In this document: positions 4,193 through 7,350 of the stretch, piece by piece | Layout of the letters: each line of letters starts with the position of its first letter | How positions within the stretch are numbered: the first letter of the stretch is position 1 | Origin: Planctomycetota bacterium | GTDB lineage: Bacteria > Planctomycetota > PUPC01 > JACPCR01 | Assembly: GCA_030740295.1 (NCBI GenBank) | Contig: JASLXP010000765.1 | Coordinates: 1-7,350 of the forward strand | Length of the DNA: 7,350 nucleotides | Reading direction: 5' to 3' | Position numbers and translations under genes: made by a program | The notes under the pieces: model-generated | The model's database searches: none | Told to the model about the DNA's origin: nothing | What the model saw: the letters and a program-made list of their open reading frames with translations, nothing else

Positions 4193-7183
4193 ATGAGAAC
4201 AAATTACATGTTCCGAAAACTTTCTCTGCTGTTGTTTCTTGGATCATCATTCGCGGCCTGCCAGTTTGCCGATGCGGAGCAACAGCTTCAGGTCGCGGTC
4301 TATAAGCGTAGTCTGGGAGCGAAGGCAGTTTACGGCGCTTTGCTGAAGGTCAGGGGCATCCGGCCGACGCTTGTTCTGTCCCTCAAAGCGGATGATCTGC
4401 TCAAGTATGATGCACTCTTCATCGGGGCAGCGAAGGTCACACGACCGGACGATTTCCGAGGGCTGAGGACATTCGTCGGCTGCGGCGGCGGGCTGATGCT
4501 CAACCACAGTTCGTGCGGCCGGTACCTGCCGGAAACGCTCTTCCCAGAGGTTGTCAGGAAAGTGGCCGGGCGGCGGGAGGACACGATCATCCCCGAGCCC
4601 GCAAACAAGGAGCATCCGGTCAGTCGCGGGCTGCCGGAGAAGTGGGAGCATGCCTATTACGACCACCTCCTGCTGGAGCCGGGGCCGAAGGGTGAAGTGT
4701 TGTTGAAAGATCGGGAGCAGGGAGTCGTAGTCGTGGCAGGAATGTGGCGAGCCGGGCGTCTTGTCTTCAACGGGACGGTGCCTGGCTACTGGTATGACCC
4801 CGCGACTTACGCACAGCAGGAGAAAGAGCCGACTGGCGGCGAACTGCAGCTCGTCCTCAATGCCATTCGGTGGGCGGGCGGTAATCGGTTAAGCACGCTC
4901 GATAAGGCCGAACTCGAAAAACGGCGGCAAGCGCTGGACGACGCGCTCACGATCGCGGACATGAAAAAGCTGATACCGACCTCGGACTGGTTCGGTACGG
5001 AAATGCTGCGAGGGAGTTATCTGCCGCGCAGGCCGGTCAATGAGCTGGGTGGAAAATTCTTCATCACCTATGACGCGCAGACCTGGCGTGGCTACGATCT
5101 GAGGAAGCACGCAACGCCAGAGAAGAAGGAGTTCTATCGCCAGCGTCTTCGGCTTGACGTCCAGCACCTCAAGTGGATGGGCGTTACAGACATCATTTTC
5201 TGGACAGACGTGAGCGGCGACCGCGTCAACCGGCCGACCGATACGCCGGACTCGGCCGTTCGGTTCCCACATTACGATCCTCTGGCGCTGTTGTGCGAGA
5301 CTGGCGAACAGGAAGGCGTCTCGGTCTGGGCTTCGTGGCACTCCTGCGCAAGGGGCGCGGCATTCGCTGAGAAGTACTGCGCCAAAGATGGCAAGGGCAA
5401 CCTGTTCAAGTACGGCACTCGCTCGTACCCCGAAGACCTGCTCTCGTCGGCATACCGGGGCAGATGCGTTTCCTTTCTCGATGAATACGCGAACAAGTAT
5501 GCGAAGTTCAAATCCTTCAAGGGTCTCGCAATCTACGACGAGCTGTGGTTCATCTATCCCGATTTCTACGAAGATGACCTTCCCGCGTTCGACGCCTTCT
5601 GCAAAAGACAGTTCGGAGAATCGCTGCCCGCGGATATCGGCGAACGCCTGGCGAAGCATCGAGGATGGAAGGACACCTCGGACGTCTGGCGGCGGCGGTT
5701 CATACTGTTCAAACAGAGCGTGGTAACGGGATTCTGGAAGTTCCTCGTGACCGAAGCCCACAAACGAAAGCTTCAGATCGGAATTGAGCTGCTCGATACA
5801 TCGGTCTTTTCGTCCGGGTGGTGCTGGGGGATTGACAGCGTAGAGCTGACGCGACTGGGTGCGGATTTCTTCGTCGCCAGCGGCGGCAAGTCTGCGGCTC
5901 AGTGTTATCCGAACACCTATCGCTGGGCCCACGCGCACCAGGGATGGGGGCGCTACAACACTCACTGCCTGCGAGGCGGCCCTGGCGGCATTTACTTCAC
6001 GTTCAATCAGCTCTGGCGGCTGATCATGTATGCCAACAATCCGGCGTTGCCACGGCAGCTCGCCCGCCACATTCACAACCAGCGGCAGTGGGCGAATGCA
6101 CAGTCGCTGATCCGCGTCGCCGTCCTGCACCAGCAGAACACCGTTCAGATGCTATTCGCCGACCCCCGTCCCAACACCAATCGATCCCTCTCGCTTATGC
6201 GAACCGTCTCCCGCAGCCAGCCGGCCGACACCATCTTCACCCGCGCTCACGAGCTCTTCGACAGTTACCGCGTTCTGATCGCCCCGCCTTATTCGGTAAA
6301 GGGACTTTCCCCGGAAGTGCTCGAAAAACTGAAGCAGTTCCTCAACAGCGGAGGCGTCATCGTTTCCATCCATACGGACTGGACGACCTCCCGACCCGAC
6401 TTGTCCCGGGAAAAGGATGTGACCGGCGAAGTGACCGGTGTGACTTACGGAGACCCACTGCAACAAGCCCCGTCAAAGTTCACAATCAATGAAAAGAGCA
6501 TCGGCCTTCGGAAAGAGACACCCAGGCGTGCCGTCAAAGTTCTCGAAGGAACAAAGGTGCTGGCGCGCTTTGAAAAAGACGGCATCCCTGCCATTACCGA
6601 AAAGCAGATCGGCAAAGGCAAGATCATCAGCCTGCACTTCGACGCCACAGCGGAACTTGAACGAACAGAGAATCCCGAGCTCGTTTCCTGGCTTGCGTCG
6701 CTTTTGCGGGAAACATCCCGAACGGAAGTCTTCGTGGAGGGCACGGGCTTTCAGGTGATGAGCGCGTTAAAGAAGGGGAACTGGGTCGCGGTATCCCTGT
6801 TCCCAACGGAAATCCCCGCGAAACCGAAGGTGAGTGTCGATCTGAAGGCGCTGGGCATCGAGAAAGACAACTACCGGATGCTCATGCTCGGCAAAGATAT
6901 GGAGATCACCCGGCCCGGAAGAGTCTGGGGAGACCAGGGACACTGGAAGGTGGAGGTCCTGAAGAGTGGTTTTCCCGTCACCATCGTGGACGACCACGAC
7001 CGCGCAATGCCTCTTCCCGGGAAATTCGATCTTTCCAGTTTCAATGACTGGAGTAAAAACTACATCGAGACGGTCACCCGCGGAAACTGGGAAAGCGTGG
7101 CCAAAGGCCAGCAGAAACGCACGTACGCACACGAGATCGTGGTGCTCGCTCCCGCGGATGAGCCGGTAATGCCGGATAAGTGA
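4193..7183 (+). CDS. Large exported glycoside hydrolase: ThuA-like domain, barrel, beta-galactosidase-type trimerisation domain
   Basis: This 996-residue protein is probably a secreted or surface glycosidase of the GH42-like/alpha-amylase-like superfamily. It opens with a signal peptide (residues 6-28); cleavage is likely after A-D-A, although S-F-A-A-C at 19-23 could be an imperfect lipobox. Residues about 32-230 form a ThuA/glutamine-amidotransferase-like alpha/beta domain (FVGCGGGLMLNH at 94-105), lacking a convincing catalytic triad. Residues about 285-640 look like a TIM barrel: VTDIIFWTDVSG, WASWHSC near 379-385, GLAIYDELWF with D449/E450, and IGIELLD with E532. E450 and E532 are my best guesses for catalytic acids. 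Residues about 640-845 resemble the GH42 trimerisation fold (RVAVLHQQ, YRVLIAPPY, GGVIVSIHTDW, GKGKIISLHFD), followed by a beta-rich tail. ATG 4208 (residue 6) is an equally good start giving a cleaner signal peptide; neither start has a clear ribosome site. The substrate is unknown. Confidence 0.85.
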   Translation: MRTNYMFRKLSLLLFLGSSFAACQFADAEQQLQVAVYKRSLGAKAVYGALLKVRGIRPTLVLSLKADDLLKYDALFIGAAKVTRPDDFRGLRTFVGCGGGLMLNHSSCGRYLPETLFPEVVRKVAGRREDTIIPEPANKEHPVSRGLPEKWEHAYYDHLLLEPGPKGEVLLKDREQGVVVVAGMWRAGRLVFNGTVPGYWYDPATYAQQEKEPTGGELQLVLNAIRWAGGNRLSTLDKAELEKRRQALDDALTIADMKKLIPTSDWFGTEMLRGSYLPRRPVNELGGKFFITYDAQTWRGYDLRKHATPEKKEFYRQRLRLDVQHLKWMGVTDIIFWTDVSGDRVNRPTDTPDSAVRFPHYDPLALLCETGEQEGVSVWASWHSCARGAAFAEKYCAKDGKGNLFKYGTRSYPEDLLSSAYRGRCVSFLDEYANKYAKFKSFKGLAIYDELWFIYPDFYEDDLPAFDAFCKRQFGESLPADIGERLAKHRGWKDTSDVWRRRFILFKQSVVTGFWKFLVTEAHKRKLQIGIELLDTSVFSSGWCWGIDSVELTRLGADFFVASGGKSAAQCYPNTYRWAHAHQGWGRYNTHCLRGGPGGIYFTFNQLWRLIMYANNPALPRQLARHIHNQRQWANAQSLIRVAVLHQQNTVQMLFADPRPNTNRSLSLMRTVSRSQPADTIFTRAHELFDSYRVLIAPPYSVKGLSPEVLEKLKQFLNSGGVIVSIHTDWTTSRPDLSREKDVTGEVTGVTYGDPLQQAPSKFTINEKSIGLRKETPRRAVKVLEGTKVLARFEKDGIPAITEKQIGKGKIISLHFDATAELERTENPELVSWLASLLRETSRTEVFVEGTGFQVMSALKKGNWVAVSLFPTEIPAKPKVSVDLKALGIEKDNYRMLMLGKDMEITRPGRVWGDQGHWKVEVLKSGFPVTIVDDHDRAMPLPGKFDLSSFNDWSKNYIETVTRGNWESVAKGQQKRTYAHEIVVLAPADEPVMPDK

Positions 7184-7251
7184 AGTCTAAGCCACAAACT
7201 GCCGCCATGACACCCGTGGCTGCGTCCGCGAGTCCTCACGTTTCACCTGAC

Positions 7252-7283
7252 GTTCGTAGTGCACGCTTTAGCGTGTTTCCGGC
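7252..7283. repeat. Solo REP unit, second copy of the 3944 repeat
   Basis: This 32-base stretch matches 3944-3975 at 31 positions in the same orientation; the only difference is C to T at the hairpin centre. The CACGCT/AGCGTG palindrome is kept. The sequence after it (GGTGAGAGAATCTGG) has no inverted partner arm, so this is a single REP unit and not the doublet seen upstream. It lies 69 bases past the hydrolase stop. The rest of 7184-7350 shows no gene. Confidence 0.88.
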
Positions 7284-7350
7284 GGTGAGAGAATCTGGCA
7301 GCAGGCTGTGGCAACGGTGTTCGTTCTGAAATGTGTGGCCAACGCTGCCG

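Noticed and set aside
4889..6130. 413-codon minus-strand frame inside the hydrolase gene
   Set aside because: It is antisense to a well-supported gene. The composition is rich in Arg, Val and Pro as expected of a mirrored frame, and no motif is visible.
7207..7329. 40-codon plus-strand frame after the hydrolase
   Set aside because: Its middle (VRSARFSVF) is the REP unit read as protein. There is no ribosome site and no support as a gene.

Overview
The window most likely comes from a member of the PVC group (Verrucomicrobiota or Planctomycetota). I infer this from the gene types, not from a marker gene. They are a twin-arginine-exported Gfo/Idh/MocA oxidoreductase coupled to a secreted HEAT-like protein, a very large exported glycoside hydrolase with a ThuA-like N-terminal domain, and a small DUF6714-type protein. 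They sit in GC-rich DNA with long intergenic stretches carrying palindromic repeats. No rRNA, tRNA, CRISPR array, transposase or phage gene is visible.

Layout. Positions 1-1876 hold a two-gene minus-strand unit: the oxidoreductase (599-1876), then a secreted helical-repeat protein (start at 599) that runs off the left edge. Stop and start overlap as TGATG, so the two are probably translationally coupled. From 1877 to 2426 there is no gene. This stretch holds a candidate promoter for the minus-strand unit, a large imperfect inverted repeat whose two arms are each a hairpin (1985-2023 and 2135-2169), and a (CTAA)5 tract at 2400-2419. A small plus-strand gene of the DUF6714 type follows (2427-2840). 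IolB, 5-deoxy-glucuronate isomerase, is at 3081-3890 with a clear Shine-Dalgarno sequence. The 3891-4192 gap carries a REPIN-like perfect inverted repeat (22-bp arms) and a second, unrelated hairpin. The 996-residue hydrolase fills 4193-7183. A single copy of the REP unit found at 3944 recurs downstream of it at 7252, so the gene lies between direct repeats.

How the parts fit. The oxidoreductase, IolB and the glycoside hydrolase all point to scavenging and conversion of sugars or sugar acids. The hydrolase and the oxidoreductase-HEAT pair would act outside the cytoplasm, and IolB inside it. The genes are not one operon: they lie on both strands with large gaps and no other inositol-pathway gene nearby, so a shared pathway is inference only. 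I see no defence, secretion or biosynthetic system. The least ordinary signals are the three different palindromic repeat types in the gaps and the unusual domain order of the large hydrolase.
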